DNA of 55,613 nucleotides from Microbispora siamensis (GCF_016863095.1 NZ_BOOF01000060.1:1-55613); one strand, 5' to 3'. Counted from the stretch's first letter, positions 1 through 8,818 are shown. Numbers and translations: made by a program. The notes: generated from the letters alone by a model not told the origin.

Positions 1-336
1 GGCCCCGGTCGCTCGTCCCTTGTCCGCGCCGTCCCATGCCTCAGGCGCTCGGTCGCTCAGGTCGAACACGCCGTAGCCGCCGTCGGAGCTCGGCTTGCCC
101 TGGTGGTCGTCCCAGCGGGACAGCATGTACGCCACGGCCTTCAGCAGCGGTTCCGGTACGCCCGTCGCCTTGGCCGCCTCGCCGAAGGCCGCCTCGCGGG
201 TGGGCGCCGACAGCGTCGCCGTGCAGGAGACCCGCGGGCCGGCCGTGGAGGTGGAGGCCAGGACGGACGGCGTCGCGGGGAGCAGCGCCGCCGCCGCGGT
301 GACCGCGACGACGATGCCACGATGTGGAGTTCTCAA
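1..336 (-). CDS. Secreted N-acetylmuramoyl-L-alanine amidase-like protein, N-terminal part only
   Basis: The reading frame starts at a TTG (334-336) preceded by GAAGGGG and runs open for 112 codons to the left edge of the window, so the 3' end is missing. The first 27 or so residues form a signal peptide (RTPHR, then an Ala/Val-rich core ending ...SVLAS). The mature start has the segments FGEAAKATGVPEPLLKAVAY, SRWDDH and SSDGGYGVFDLS. These resemble the N-terminal region that precedes the amidase_2/PGRP domain in streptomycete secreted amidases (the usual form there is YLESRWDAH...STSGGYGPMHL). The protein would cleave the amide bond between MurNAc and the stem peptide outside the cell. The catalytic domain lies beyond the window, so the enzyme name rests on family resemblance of the N-terminus alone. 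GTG/TTG starts are common here and no ATG fits. Confidence 0.6.
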   Translation of the reverse strand, partial: MRTPHRGIVVAVTAAAALLPATPSVLASTSTAGPRVSCTATLSAPTREAAFGEAAKATGVPEPLLKAVAYMLSRWDDHQGKPSSDGGYGVFDLSDRAPEAWDGADKGRATGA

Positions 337-426
337 CGTTGTGCGACCCCTTCTCGAATGCCTGTGGGGGATCAGGCCGGGGCAATCACACCTCTGTGTG
401 CGTCCGTACGCCAGAGCGCCACGCAA

Positions 427-439
427 ATCTCGTCGAGAT
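427..439. repeat. Perfect palindrome ATCTCGTCGAGAT upstream of the amidase gene
   Basis: Two 6-bp arms around one central base, about 90 bp upstream of the amidase start. It could be an operator in that gene's promoter region (337-546), where I see no gene and no convincing -35/-10 pair. Confidence 0.3.
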
Positions 440-546
440 CGTAACTTTTCGCCAGACAGGCCGAGTCAGATGAAAATCCTCGCCCGGAGCGCGCCCCAGC
501 CAGTTTTTGACGTCTGTGATGGGAGCGCTAACATTCGCGCTGGCCA

Positions 547-566
547 CCCCGCCGCGTACGGCGGGG
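547..566. terminator. Hairpin after the first lacI-type gene
   Basis: CCCCGCCG-cgta-CGGCGGGG forms an 8-bp perfect stem with a 4-nt loop, 29 bp past the lacI stop codon on the minus strand. There is no clear U-tract, which is common in actinomycetes. Confidence 0.5.
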
Positions 567-594
567 CGGCGCTGCGTCTCCCAAAAAGAGAGTC

Positions 595-1611
595 TTACGG
601 GAGCGGGACCGCGCTCGACTCGCGGACGACGAGGTGGCAGGGCAGGGCGTGCCGGCCGGGTGAGGGGGAGCCGTTGATGGCGGCCAGGAGCATCTCGGCC
701 GCGGAGCGGCCCAGGCCTTCGAGGTTCATGTCGACGCTCGTCAGCGGCGGCTGGCAGCCCTCGGTCATGACGTCCCAGTTGTCGAAGCCGACGAGGGCGA
801 CGTCCTGCGGAACCCGGCGGCCGGCGGCGCGCAGCGCGTCGCACACGCCCCGGGCGATCTGGTCGCTGCCGCAGAAGACCGCGTCGAACTCCGCCCGCCC
901 GGCCAGCAGGATGCCGACGGCCTGGCGTCCCCACGCCTCGCTCCAGCCGCCGAACAGCGGCGACGCGGCCGGTTCGAGCCCCTCCTCCGCCAGCCGCTCC
1001 AGCGCCGCCGCCGCGCGAACCCGGGCGGAGTTGTGATGCTCGGGGCCCGTGACGTGCGCGATCCGGGTGCGGCCGACGGCCAGCAGGTGCTCGACCGCCT
1101 TGCGGGCGCCGCCCGCCTCGTCCGGGACCACCGAGCAGTCGCCGGGGTCGGCCGAGCTGATGAAGGCGTACACCACCGGCACGGGCAGGTCCGCGGCGAT
1201 GGGCGCGCGTGCCTCGGTCCGCCGGCCGGTCACGATGATCCCGTCGACCCGGCGGCTGAGGAGCGTCCTGACGTAGTACTGCTCGCGGATCGGGTCGTCC
1301 CGCCCGTCACAGAGGAAGACCGACATCTCCCCGGCGCCCAGCGCGTCCTCCGCGCCGATCAGGACGGGGATGCTGAACCGGCCGATGGTGTCCGTCGTGA
1401 TCATCCCGACCGTGTAGGTGCGGCCCGAGTGCAGGCTGCGGGCACCGGCGTTCGCCTCGAAGCTGAGCTGCCGTGCGGCCTCCCGGACGCGCATGCGGGT
1501 CTCCTCCCGCAGCGATCCGCGTCCGTTGAGCGCCTTGGAGGCCGTGCCCACCGACACCCCGGCCAGTGCCGCGACGTCGGCGATCGTGGCGTGACGCTCC
1601 AGCTTTCCCAC
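595..1611 (-). CDS. LacI-family transcriptional regulator (sugar-responsive repressor)
   Basis: A 338-residue LacI/GalR-type regulator. The helix-turn-helix lies in the first 30 residues (ATIADVAALAGVSVGTASKA, then LNGRG). It is followed by the periplasmic-binding-protein-like effector domain (GRTYTVGMIT, RRVDGIIVTG, DAVFCGSDQIARG, VALVGFDNWD). I place the start at GTG 1611 because GGAGG lies just upstream and LacI proteins begin only a few residues before the HTH. An in-frame ATG at 1644 lacks a ribosome site. The gene diverges from the GH127 operon (start 1823), so it most likely represses that operon and itself from the shared 211-bp gap. The effector is probably the imported oligosaccharide or an arabinose-containing product. 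This follows the usual LacI arrangement; the sequence does not show it. Confidence 0.9.
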   Translation of the reverse strand: MGKLERHATIADVAALAGVSVGTASKALNGRGSLREETRMRVREAARQLSFEANAGARSLHSGRTYTVGMITTDTIGRFSIPVLIGAEDALGAGEMSVFLCDGRDDPIREQYYVRTLLSRRVDGIIVTGRRTEARAPIAADLPVPVVYAFISSADPGDCSVVPDEAGGARKAVEHLLAVGRTRIAHVTGPEHHNSARVRAAAALERLAEEGLEPAASPLFGGWSEAWGRQAVGILLAGRAEFDAVFCGSDQIARGVCDALRAAGRRVPQDVALVGFDNWDVMTEGCQPPLTSVDMNLEGLGRSAAEMLLAAINGSPSPGRHALPCHLVVRESSAVPLP

Positions 1612-1706
1612 GTTTCCTCCACTTTCCGATGGCGTTGCCTGCATTCACTCTATCGCCGGACCGTTGCGGCGCCGGTTCCCTCCGGTAACACCAGTGAAAC
1701 CTGCTA

Positions 1707-1744
1707 TTGACGACCCAGGACAGCGTTGGTAGCTTTCCGGCAAC
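1707..1744 (+). promoter_or_regulatory. Candidate promoter and imperfect operator for the GH127 operon
   Basis: TTGACG (1707-1712), a 17-bp spacer and TAGCTT (1730-1735) give a plausible sigma-70-type promoter. GTTG (1725-1728) and CAAC (1741-1744) flank the -10 as a weak inverted repeat and could be the LacI site. The rest of the leader to 1822 shows nothing else clear. Confidence 0.4.
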
Positions 1745-1822
1745 CGTTTTCCTAATTTTCCTTCTGAAGGACGTCCCGGCGGAATCTCGCACGGTCCCGC
1801 GTCACGACACGAGAGATCAGGA

Positions 1823-3781
1823 ATGACCCAGCAGAAGCTGTCAGACACCGTCCCGGCCGCGCCCGGCCTCCAGGAGGCGGCCGGGCCCGTAGTCCCGACC
1901 CCGGCGGCCCTGTCCGCGCTGCGGCCGCTCGGCCTCGGCCAGGCCCGGTTAAGGGCGGAGGGCCTGCTCGGGCGGTGGCGGCGGCGCAACGCCGAGGACA
2001 CGCTGCCGCACTGCGTGGACAACCTCCACACCGCCGGCAACATCGGCAATCTCCGCGCCGCCGCGGGGGAGTCCGAGGACGAGTTCGTCGGCATGTGGTT
2101 CGCCGACTCCGACGTCCACAAGACGCTGGAGGCGGCGGCGTGGCAGCTCGCGACCTCGCCCGAGGACGACGGCCTGCGGTCGTTCGTCGACGACACGACC
2201 GCGCTGCTCGCCCGCGCCCAGCGGGAGGACGGCTACCTCAACTCCTACTTCACCGTCGTCGCGCCGCAGGAGCGGTGGGCCAAGCCCGACTGGAGCCACG
2301 AGCTGTACTGCGCGGGCCACCTCTTCCAGGCGGCGGTGGCCGCGGCCCGCACCGGGGTGAGCCCCGACCTGCTGCCGGTCGCCCGGCGGTTCGCCGACCT
2401 GCTGGTCGAACGGTTCGGCCCGGACGGAGTGGAGGAGGTCTGCGGGCACCCCGAGGTCGAGACCGCGCTCGCCGAGCTGTACCGGCTGACCGGCCATCGG
2501 CCCTACCTGGACCTCGCCCAGCGCTTCCTCGACCTGCGCGGACGCGGCCTGCTCGGCCACGGCCGGTTCGGCCCCCGCTACTACCAGGACCACCAGCCCG
2601 TACGCGAGGTGCGGGAGGTGACCGGGCACGCCGTGCGCCAGTTGTACCTGCTGGCCGGGATGGTGGACGTGGCCGTGGAGACCGGTGACCTGGCGCTGCT
2701 CGACGCGGCGGAGCGGCTGTGGGCCGACGCCTTCCGCTCGCGGACCTACGTCACCGGCGCCCACGGCTCGCGCCACCGCGAGGAGGCGTACGGCGACCCG
2801 TACGAGCTGCCGTCCGACCGGGCCTACGGCGAGACGTGCGCGGCCATCGCGAGCTTCCAGTGGAACTGGCGGCTGCTGCTGGCGACCGGCCGTGCCCGCT
2901 ACGCCGACGAGATGGAGCGGGTGCTGTACAACGCGGTCGCCGCCGCCGTGTCGTCCGACGGCAGGCACTTCTTCTACTCCAACCCCCTGCAGCTGCGTAC
3001 GGGGCACGCCAGCTCGGGCGAGGAGGCGGCGTCGCGCCGGCTGCCCTGGTATTCGTGCGCCTGCTGCCCGCCGAACATCGCCCGGCTCATGGCCTCGCTG
3101 CCCGGCTACCTGGCGACGGCCGACGACGGCGGCCTGCAGATCCACCTGTACGGCGACGCCTCCCTCACCGCCCCCGGGGGGCGCCGCGTGGAGATGCGCA
3201 CGGCCTACCCCTGGCAGGGCCGCATCGAACTGGAGGTCGCCGAAGCCGGCGGGGACGGTCAGGCGTGGACGCTCGCGCTGCGCGTGCCGGCCTGGTGTGA
3301 CACCTACACGGTGAGCGTCGGCGGCGAACCGGTGCGGGTGCCCGCGCGGGACGGCTACGTGCGGCTCACCCGCGTCTGGACGCCGGGCACGACCGTGGTC
3401 CTCGACCTCGACATGCCCGTCCGGCAGGTGACCGCCCATCCGCGGGTCGACGCCGTGCGCGGATGCGTCGCCCTGACGCGCGGCCCGCTCGTGTACTGCC
3501 TGGAGCAGGCCGACCTGCCGCCCGGCACGGTCCTGGAAGACGTGCGGCTGGACCCCGGCGCCGAAGCGACGGCGGCCCGCCGGGAGGACCTGCCGGACAT
3601 CCCGGTCGTGATCACCGCCGGTGGGCTGGTCGCCCACGCCGGCGACTCGCTGTACACCGCCGGAGCCAGGCGGGAGCGGACGGGCACGCCGCTCACGCTC
3701 ACGGCGGTGCCGTACTTCCTGTGGGGCAACCGGAGCGAGGGCCCGATGCGGGTCTGGATCCCGGTCGCCGCTGCCGGATGA
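1823..3781 (+). CDS. GH127 beta-L-arabinofuranosidase (DUF1680 family), cytoplasmic
   Basis: A 652-residue protein with no signal peptide. GH127 enzymes remove terminal beta-L-arabinofuranose, for example from Hyp-linked beta-arabinooligosaccharides, using a zinc-bound cysteine nucleophile. The metal/catalytic set of the characterised bifidobacterial HypBA1 (Glu338, Cys340, Cys417, Cys418) is present at almost the same numbering: E337 and C339 in YGETCA, and C414 and C415 in SCACCPPN. An alpha/alpha-barrel-type N-terminal part (HTAGNIGNL, DSDVHKTLEAAAW, ELYCAGHLFQAAVA) is followed by beta-sandwich segments. It is the first gene of an operon with a secreted hydrolase, a sugar-binding protein and two permeases. 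It should therefore act inside the cell on what the importer delivers. ATG 1823 is chosen; GAGAG and AGGA lie upstream. Length is normal for the family. The exact linkage cleaved is inferred. Confidence 0.9.
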   Translation: MTQQKLSDTVPAAPGLQEAAGPVVPTPAALSALRPLGLGQARLRAEGLLGRWRRRNAEDTLPHCVDNLHTAGNIGNLRAAAGESEDEFVGMWFADSDVHKTLEAAAWQLATSPEDDGLRSFVDDTTALLARAQREDGYLNSYFTVVAPQERWAKPDWSHELYCAGHLFQAAVAAARTGVSPDLLPVARRFADLLVERFGPDGVEEVCGHPEVETALAELYRLTGHRPYLDLAQRFLDLRGRGLLGHGRFGPRYYQDHQPVREVREVTGHAVRQLYLLAGMVDVAVETGDLALLDAAERLWADAFRSRTYVTGAHGSRHREEAYGDPYELPSDRAYGETCAAIASFQWNWRLLLATGRARYADEMERVLYNAVAAAVSSDGRHFFYSNPLQLRTGHASSGEEAASRRLPWYSCACCPPNIARLMASLPGYLATADDGGLQIHLYGDASLTAPGGRRVEMRTAYPWQGRIELEVAEAGGDGQAWTLALRVPAWCDTYTVSVGGEPVRVPARDGYVRLTRVWTPGTTVVLDLDMPVRQVTAHPRVDAVRGCVALTRGPLVYCLEQADLPPGTVLEDVRLDPGAEATAARREDLPDIPVVITAGGLVAHAGDSLYTAGARRERTGTPLTLTAVPYFLWGNRSEGPMRVWIPVAAAG

Positions 3782-3786
3782 CCGCG

Positions 3787-3820
3787 GCGGGCCGGATCCG
3801 TAGAGGTCCGGTCCGCCCGC
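3787..3820 (+). terminator. Imperfect hairpin between the GH127 gene and the secreted hydrolase gene
   Basis: GCGGGC-CGGA pairs with TCCG-(gtcc)-GCCCGC across a short loop, with a 4-nt bulge on the right arm. It may attenuate or process the operon mRNA. The rest of the 136-bp gap holds only the leader of the next gene. Confidence 0.3.
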
Positions 3821-3917
3821 ATGGGGACCGTCCACGGCGTCGCCGGCTCGGGGAGGGACGGTCCCGCTCCACCTCCTGCTCTCCCCCCACCTGAGCACAG
3901 AAAGAGCGAGGTAGTTC

Positions 3918-5627
3918 ATGCGCAGACCCCGAGGCACGACCCTGCTGCCCGCGCTGGCCGTGTCACTGACCGCGGCACTCGTCCCGCTGAGCCCCGCCGA
4001 GGCGGCGGGCGCCACCCTCACGGTGAACGTCGCCCAGCCCTTCCGGCCCGTCACCCACGTCGCCGCGGGCGGCCTGTACGGCCTGGCGGAAAACGGCCGC
4101 CCGGCCGACTCCACGCTGCTGCCGCTGAAGGTCAACTCGCTGACGCAGCCCGCCCCCGGCGTGGGGCAGAAGCCCAACGGCCAGCCCCCGGGAGGCGACT
4201 CCCTGCTCGTGGCCCCGCAGGCCACCCGCGTCGGGGCCGGGGAGTTCATCCGGATGCCGGACATCTATCCGAATTTCCCGTACAAGTGGGTGAGCTGGAA
4301 CGACTGGCTGGCCAAGGTGGACACGATGGTCCGCGCCCGCCTCAACGCGACCACGGTGACCAACGTCATCGGCTGGGAGCTGTGGAACGAGCCCGACGGG
4401 ACGTGGAACACCTCGGCGGCCGGGTCCTTCAACGACGGCTGGACGCGCACCTACCGGGCCGTGCGGGCACTGGACACCACGACGCCGATCGTCGGCCCGA
4501 GCATCTCCTACTACAACCACTCCTGGTTGTCGTCCTTCCTGAGCAGCGCCAAGGCCGCGGGCACGCTGCCCGACGTCATCTGCTGGCACGAGTTGGGCGG
4601 CGACCCCAGCGGCATCGCCGCGCACATCGCCGACTACCGCGCCCTGGAAAGCTCGCTCGGCATCAGCCCCCGGCGCATCGCCATCAACGAGTACGCCGCG
4701 ACGAGCGAGGTGGACGTCCCCGGCCGGATCGCCAGCTACGTGGCCAAGTTCGAGCGCGGCGGCGTCGAGATGGCGCACCGGGCGTTCTGGTACGAATACG
4801 GCACCATGAACGGGCTTGTCGTCAACAACAGCCAGCCCACCGGCACCTGGTGGCTGTACAAGTGGTACGGCGACATGGCCGGCCGCATGGTCACCACCAC
4901 CCCGGCCACCCAGACCGGGCTGGACGGCTTCGCCTCCTACGACTCCACGCGCAAGATCGTCAACGTGGTCTTCGGCAACGAGTCGGGCACCAACACGGTC
5001 CGCGTCACGGGCATCGGCGCGCTGGGCTCCTCGGTCCGGGTGACCCTGCAGTCGACCCCCGCGAACGGCCGCTTCACCGCCGTGACCGCGCCCACGACCA
5101 TCTCGACGAGCACGTACGCCGTGAGCAACGGGGAGATCAGCGTCTCGGTGCCGAACATGTCGGCCACCAGCGCGTACAACCTGGTGATCCAGCCGGTGAG
5201 CGGCGTGCCGTCCTACCAGCAGCGTTACGAGGCGGAGAACGCGTCCGTCTTCCGCGCCCAGCGGCTGACGAGCTCCAGCGCGTCCGAGGGCGGCTACGTC
5301 GGGCGCATCGACAACAACACGAGCACGCACAGCACGGACAGCTACGTCGACTTCGTCGTGAACGTGCCCACGGCCCGGACGTACACGATGACCATCGGCT
5401 ACGCCAACGCCACCGGGGCGACCGCCACGCAGGGGCTGGCGTACAACGGCGGCGCCTGGACGACCGTCAGCTATCCGCCCACGGCCGCTTGGGGCCAGTT
5501 CGGCGCCACGGTCAGCACGAGCGTCAACCTGCAGGCGGGCTACAACGTGATCCGCCTGGCCAAGGGGTCCCCCAACTTCGCCGGCGGCACCGGCTACGCC
5601 GAGCTGGACTACATCCAGCTCACCTGA
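3918..5627 (+). CDS. Secreted clan GH-A (GH39-like) glycoside hydrolase with C-terminal CBM35
   Basis: A 569-residue protein. A signal peptide (about 1-30, ending SPAEAAG) is followed by a (beta/alpha)8-type catalytic region (about 32-430) and a CBM35/CBM6-like module (about 434-569, opening YEAEN and closing GYAELDYIQLT). The catalytic region carries the clan GH-A pair: E158 in WELWNEPDG as acid/base and E258 in INEYA as nucleophile. It also has ICWHEL and FWYEYG at strand ends. The family opener PFRPVTHVAAGGLYGL recurs in the paralogues at 9062 and 16001, and in weaker form in the gene at 51225-54863. The spacing and motifs remind me most of GH39, but I cannot assign a CAZy family by eye. 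The gene sits between GH127 and a sugar-binding protein, so it probably releases arabinose-containing oligosaccharide outside the cell. ATG 3918 has GAGG 6-7 nt upstream. Substrate unknown. Confidence 0.75.
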   Translation: MRRPRGTTLLPALAVSLTAALVPLSPAEAAGATLTVNVAQPFRPVTHVAAGGLYGLAENGRPADSTLLPLKVNSLTQPAPGVGQKPNGQPPGGDSLLVAPQATRVGAGEFIRMPDIYPNFPYKWVSWNDWLAKVDTMVRARLNATTVTNVIGWELWNEPDGTWNTSAAGSFNDGWTRTYRAVRALDTTTPIVGPSISYYNHSWLSSFLSSAKAAGTLPDVICWHELGGDPSGIAAHIADYRALESSLGISPRRIAINEYAATSEVDVPGRIASYVAKFERGGVEMAHRAFWYEYGTMNGLVVNNSQPTGTWWLYKWYGDMAGRMVTTTPATQTGLDGFASYDSTRKIVNVVFGNESGTNTVRVTGIGALGSSVRVTLQSTPANGRFTAVTAPTTISTSTYAVSNGEISVSVPNMSATSAYNLVIQPVSGVPSYQQRYEAENASVFRAQRLTSSSASEGGYVGRIDNNTSTHSTDSYVDFVVNVPTARTYTMTIGYANATGATATQGLAYNGGAWTTVSYPPTAAWGQFGATVSTSVNLQAGYNVIRLAKGSPNFAGGTGYAELDYIQLT

Positions 5628-5672
5628 GCCGCGCCGGTCCACCGAGCAGGGTCACTGAAAGGAAACAACGAC

Positions 5673-6953
5673 ATGGATAGCCTCGACAGGGGCCGGCGCG
5701 CCGCCGGTCTGGGCCTGGCGGCTCTCGCCATCGCGGGCGGCCTCACCGCGTGTTCCGGGTCGTCCGGCGGCGACGGCGGTGCCGCGTCGGCGGGCGCGGG
5801 CCAGGCCGCCGGGGGCGGGACCTACACGATCTGGGATCCCTACCCGCAGTTCGACGACTCCTCCGACTGGGTGAAGCTGCTCACGCAGTGCGGGACGCAG
5901 GCCGGGGTGACCGTCAAGCGGACCGGCTACGACACCACAGACCTCACCAACAAGGCGCTGCTGGCGGCGCAGCAGGGCAACTCGCCGGACGTGCTGATCG
6001 TGGACAACCCGGTGGTCTCGACGCTGGCCGAGGCGGGGGTGCTGACCTCGACCGACGAGACGAAGATCGACACCTCGGCCGTCTCGCCGAACCTGCTCGC
6101 GGCGGGTCAGCTCGGCGGCAAGACGTACGGCATCCCGATCGGGGCCAACACCCTCGCCCTGTACTACAACAAGGAGGTGCTGAAGAAGGCCGGAGTCGAC
6201 GCGGACGGCATCAAGGACTGGGCGTCGCTGACCGCGGCGCTGGAGAAGGTGAAGGCCGCGGGCAAGAAGGGCATCACCTTCTCCGCCATCGGCACCGAGG
6301 AGGGCAGCTTCCAGTTCCTGCCCTGGTTCTGGGGCTCCGGCGCGAACCTCACGAAGCTCGACTCCCCGCAGGGCGTGGCGGCGCTGTCGCTCTGGACCGA
6401 CTGGGTGAAGAAGGGCTACGCCCCGACCTCGGTCATCAACAACACCCAGACCACGAGCTGGCAGGAGTTCGCGACCGGTGACTTCGCCTTCGGCGAGAAC
6501 GGCACCTGGCAGCTCGCCAACGCCAAGAAGACCGGCTTCGACTACGGCATCATCCCGATCCCCGGCAAGGACGGCGGCACCGCCCCCGCCCCGACCGGCG
6601 GCGAGTTCGTCACCATTCCCGTGCAGAAGGACGCCGCCCGCTACGTCGCCACGCAGAAGCTGGTGACGTGCCTGGCCAGCACCGGCAACTCCCTCACCAC
6701 CGACACCACGCTGTCGTACATCGCGCCGACCGAGGAGGTGCAGACCAAGCAGGTCGAGCAGAACGCCGAGCTGAAGGTCTGGGTGGAGGCGGTCAAGGCG
6801 GCCAAGGGCCGCACCAGCGACAACCTCGGCACGAAATACCCGAAGATCTCCGAGCCCATGTGGAAGGCGATGCAGGCCGCGCTGAGCGGGTCGCAGCCGC
6901 CGCAGGAGGCGCTGACGGCCGCCCAGGCGACGGCGGCGAGCGCCGTCCAGTAG
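5673..6953 (+). CDS. Sugar ABC transporter substrate-binding lipoprotein (family 1)
   Basis: A 426-residue CUT1-type binding protein anchored by a lipobox (GGLTAC, lipidated C27). It is followed by a Gly/Ala/Ser linker and the mature domain starting YTIWDPYPQFDDSSDWVK. It has the ordinary SBP_bac_1 layout, including an IPIGANTLALYYNKEVLKKA segment in the first lobe and GDFAFGENGTWQLA in the second. It would hand oligosaccharides to the two permeases encoded next. AAAGGAA precedes ATG 5673, and 45 nt separate it from the hydrolase gene. A second, very similar gene starts at 55097, with a 77-nt identical tract (5949-6025 against 55364-55440). The ligand is probably the product of the neighbouring secreted hydrolase. 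Confidence 0.9.
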   Translation: MDSLDRGRRAAGLGLAALAIAGGLTACSGSSGGDGGAASAGAGQAAGGGTYTIWDPYPQFDDSSDWVKLLTQCGTQAGVTVKRTGYDTTDLTNKALLAAQQGNSPDVLIVDNPVVSTLAEAGVLTSTDETKIDTSAVSPNLLAAGQLGGKTYGIPIGANTLALYYNKEVLKKAGVDADGIKDWASLTAALEKVKAAGKKGITFSAIGTEEGSFQFLPWFWGSGANLTKLDSPQGVAALSLWTDWVKKGYAPTSVINNTQTTSWQEFATGDFAFGENGTWQLANAKKTGFDYGIIPIPGKDGGTAPAPTGGEFVTIPVQKDAARYVATQKLVTCLASTGNSLTTDTTLSYIAPTEEVQTKQVEQNAELKVWVEAVKAAKGRTSDNLGTKYPKISEPMWKAMQAALSGSQPPQEALTAAQATAASAVQ

Positions 6954-6959
6954 CGTCGC

Positions 6960-6989
6960 GCGGGCCCGGGATATCGTCTCCGGGCCCGC
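6960..6989 (+). terminator. Intercistronic hairpin between binding-protein and permease genes
   Basis: GCGGGCCCGG and CCGGGCCCGC form a perfect 10-bp stem around an AU-rich loop, 7 nt after the stop codon. Such a hairpin can protect the upstream mRNA, or let only part of transcription pass. Either would give more binding protein than permease. Confidence 0.55.
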
Positions 6990-7019
6990 ATCCGGTTGTC
7001 CGACGGGTCGAAGGAAAGC

Positions 7020-8000
7020 ATGAAACACGCAACACAGACGCCGGCCCCGCCGACGGGGGAGCGCCGGCGCGAACAGGCCCCGGTGCCACGGGCCGCGGGC
7101 CGCCGCGCACCCGCACGGCGATCGGGACAGTGGGCGGCATGGGCGTTCCTCGTGCCGGTGGTGGTCTACCTGCTCGCGTTCTACGTCTATCCGCTGTACC
7201 GGAACGTCGACCTCAGCCTGCGGAACTACACGGTGCGGTCGTTCGTGCAGGGGGACGCGCCGTTCACGGGGTTCGCCAACTACGCGAAGGTGTTCGCGGA
7301 CGCCACGTTCGGGCCGGCGCTGTGGCACACCATCGTGTTCACGGTGGTGTCGCTGGCCTTCCAGTTCTCCATCGGGCTCGCGCTCGCGGTGTTCTTCAGC
7401 CGGAACTTCCGGCTGTCGACGACGTTGCGCGCGCTGTTCCTGGTGCCGTGGCTGCTGCCGCTGATCGTGTCGTCCTCGACGTGGTCGTGGATGCTCAACA
7501 GCGAGTCGGGCGTGGTCAACGCGGTGCTCGCGGCGCTGGGGATCGACCCGGTCAACTGGCTGACGTCCCCGGACTGGTCGCTGTGGTCGGTGACCATCGC
7601 CAACATCTGGATCGGGATCCCGTTCAACCTGGTCGTGCTCTACAGCGGCCTGCAGGCGATCCCGTCCCACATCCACGAGGCGGCGGCCCTGGACGGCGCG
7701 AGCGGCTGGCAGCGGTTCTGGCGGGTGACGTTCCCGCTGCTGCGGCCGGTATCGGCGATCACGCTGCTGCTCGGGCTGGTCTACACGCTGAAGGTGTTCG
7801 ACATCATCTGGATCATGACGAAGGGCGGGCCGAGCGACGCGTCCACGACGCTGGCCACGTGGTCGTACCGGCTGGGCTTCGGCAACCTGCTGCCCTCCTT
7901 CGGGCCCGGCGCGGCGGTGGGCAACCTGCTGATCGTGATCGCGCTGGTCTTCGGACTCGTCTACATCCGCGCACAGCGAAGGCAGGGGGCGGCGGCATGA
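7020..8000 (+). CDS. Sugar ABC transporter permease (first CUT1 subunit, MalF-like)
   Basis: A 326-residue membrane protein. A basic, proline-rich cytoplasmic N-terminus (about 1-40) is followed by six predicted membrane segments, starting WAFLVPVVVYLLAFYVYPL. The EAA loop that docks the ATPase is EAAALDGASGWQRFWRV, starting at E220. It forms the channel with the next gene product. The start ATG 7020 has GAAGGAAA 2-9 nt upstream; an in-frame TTG at 6996 is less likely. The stop overlaps the next start by 4 nt (ATGA). No ATPase is encoded nearby, as is typical of actinomycete CUT1 importers served by a shared MsiK-type ATPase. Confidence 0.92.
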   Translation: MKHATQTPAPPTGERRREQAPVPRAAGRRAPARRSGQWAAWAFLVPVVVYLLAFYVYPLYRNVDLSLRNYTVRSFVQGDAPFTGFANYAKVFADATFGPALWHTIVFTVVSLAFQFSIGLALAVFFSRNFRLSTTLRALFLVPWLLPLIVSSSTWSWMLNSESGVVNAVLAALGIDPVNWLTSPDWSLWSVTIANIWIGIPFNLVVLYSGLQAIPSHIHEAAALDGASGWQRFWRVTFPLLRPVSAITLLLGLVYTLKVFDIIWIMTKGGPSDASTTLATWSYRLGFGNLLPSFGPGAAVGNLLIVIALVFGLVYIRAQRRQGAAA

Positions 8001-8818
8001 GGGCGACCCGGCGCACCTGGTGGCGGACCGGCCTTGGCGTGGTCTTCACCGCGTTCATGCTGTTCCCCGTCTACTGGATGATCAACGTCTCGTTCACCCG
8101 CGACCAGGACATGCGCAAGTCGCCGCCGTACTGGTTCCCGGTGCACGGGACGCTGGAGGGCTACCGCGCGGTGCTGGAGCAGCAGGGGCCCTACCTCGCC
8201 ACCAGCCTCGTGGTGGGGCTGGGCACCGTGGCCCTCACGCTGGTGATCGCGGCGCCCGCGGCGTACTCGCTGGCCAAGCTGCGCCCGCGCGGCGGCGGCG
8301 TGCTGAGCTTCGTACTGCTGATCGCCCAGATGATCCCCGGCGTGATCATGGCGATGGGCTTCTACGCGATCTACCTCAGCACCGGTGTGCTGAACACCGT
8401 GCCGGGGCTGATCGTGGCCGACTCCACGCTGGCGGTGCCGTTCGCGGTGCTGATCTTCACCGCGTTCATGTCCGGCATCCCCGAGGAACTGATGCAGGCG
8501 GCCCGGGTGGACGGCGCGGGCGCGGTGCGCACATTCTGGTCGGTCGTGCTGCCGGTCAGCCGCAACTCGGTCATCACCGTGTCGCTGTTCGCCTTCCTGT
8601 GGGCGTGGTCGGACTTCGTCTTCGCCAGCACGCTCGACCAGGGCGGCGGCCGCCAGCCGATCACGCTCGGCATCTACCACTACATCGGCAACAACAACCA
8701 GCAGTGGAACGCCATCATGGCGACCGCGGTCGTCGCCTCGATCCCGGCGACCGTGCTGCTCGTCATCGCCCAGCGCTACGTCGCCGCCGGGGTCACCGCC
8801 GGCGCCGTCAAGGACTAG
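7997..8818 (+). CDS. Sugar ABC transporter permease (second CUT1 subunit, MalG-like)
   Basis: A 273-residue permease. A short basic N-terminus is followed by a first membrane segment (VVFTAFMLFPVYWMINVSF), about six segments in all, and an EAA-type loop around Q167 (QAARVDGAGAVRTFWSVVLP). It pairs with the preceding permease, whose stop it overlaps by 4 nt (ATGA), so the two are translationally coupled. It ends the GH127 operon: a 15-bp hairpin begins at its stop codon. The substrate should be the same oligosaccharide as the lipoprotein at 5673. Confidence 0.92.
   Translation: MRATRRTWWRTGLGVVFTAFMLFPVYWMINVSFTRDQDMRKSPPYWFPVHGTLEGYRAVLEQQGPYLATSLVVGLGTVALTLVIAAPAAYSLAKLRPRGGGVLSFVLLIAQMIPGVIMAMGFYAIYLSTGVLNTVPGLIVADSTLAVPFAVLIFTAFMSGIPEELMQAARVDGAGAVRTFWSVVLPVSRNSVITVSLFAFLWAWSDFVFASTLDQGGGRQPITLGIYHYIGNNNQQWNAIMATAVVASIPATVLLVIAQRYVAAGVTAGAVKD

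Noticed and set aside
337..546. Possible c-di-AMP (ydaO-type) riboswitch before the amidase gene
   Set aside because: Such switches occur before actinomycete wall hydrolases, so I looked for the conserved core on the minus strand; it is not there. Only a 13-bp palindrome is visible.
1682..1692. CCGGTAAC near the GH127 promoter as a fifth site of the GTTAYCGRTAAC regulon
   Set aside because: Only the right half matches (CCGGTAAC); the left half TCCCT does not, so it is not a palindromic site.
1949..4264. A 771-codon open frame on the minus strand across the GH127 gene
   Set aside because: Shadow of the GC-rich plus-strand genes: low-complexity Arg/Gly/Pro-rich translation, no ribosome site, and opposite codon bias to the clearly recognisable GH127.
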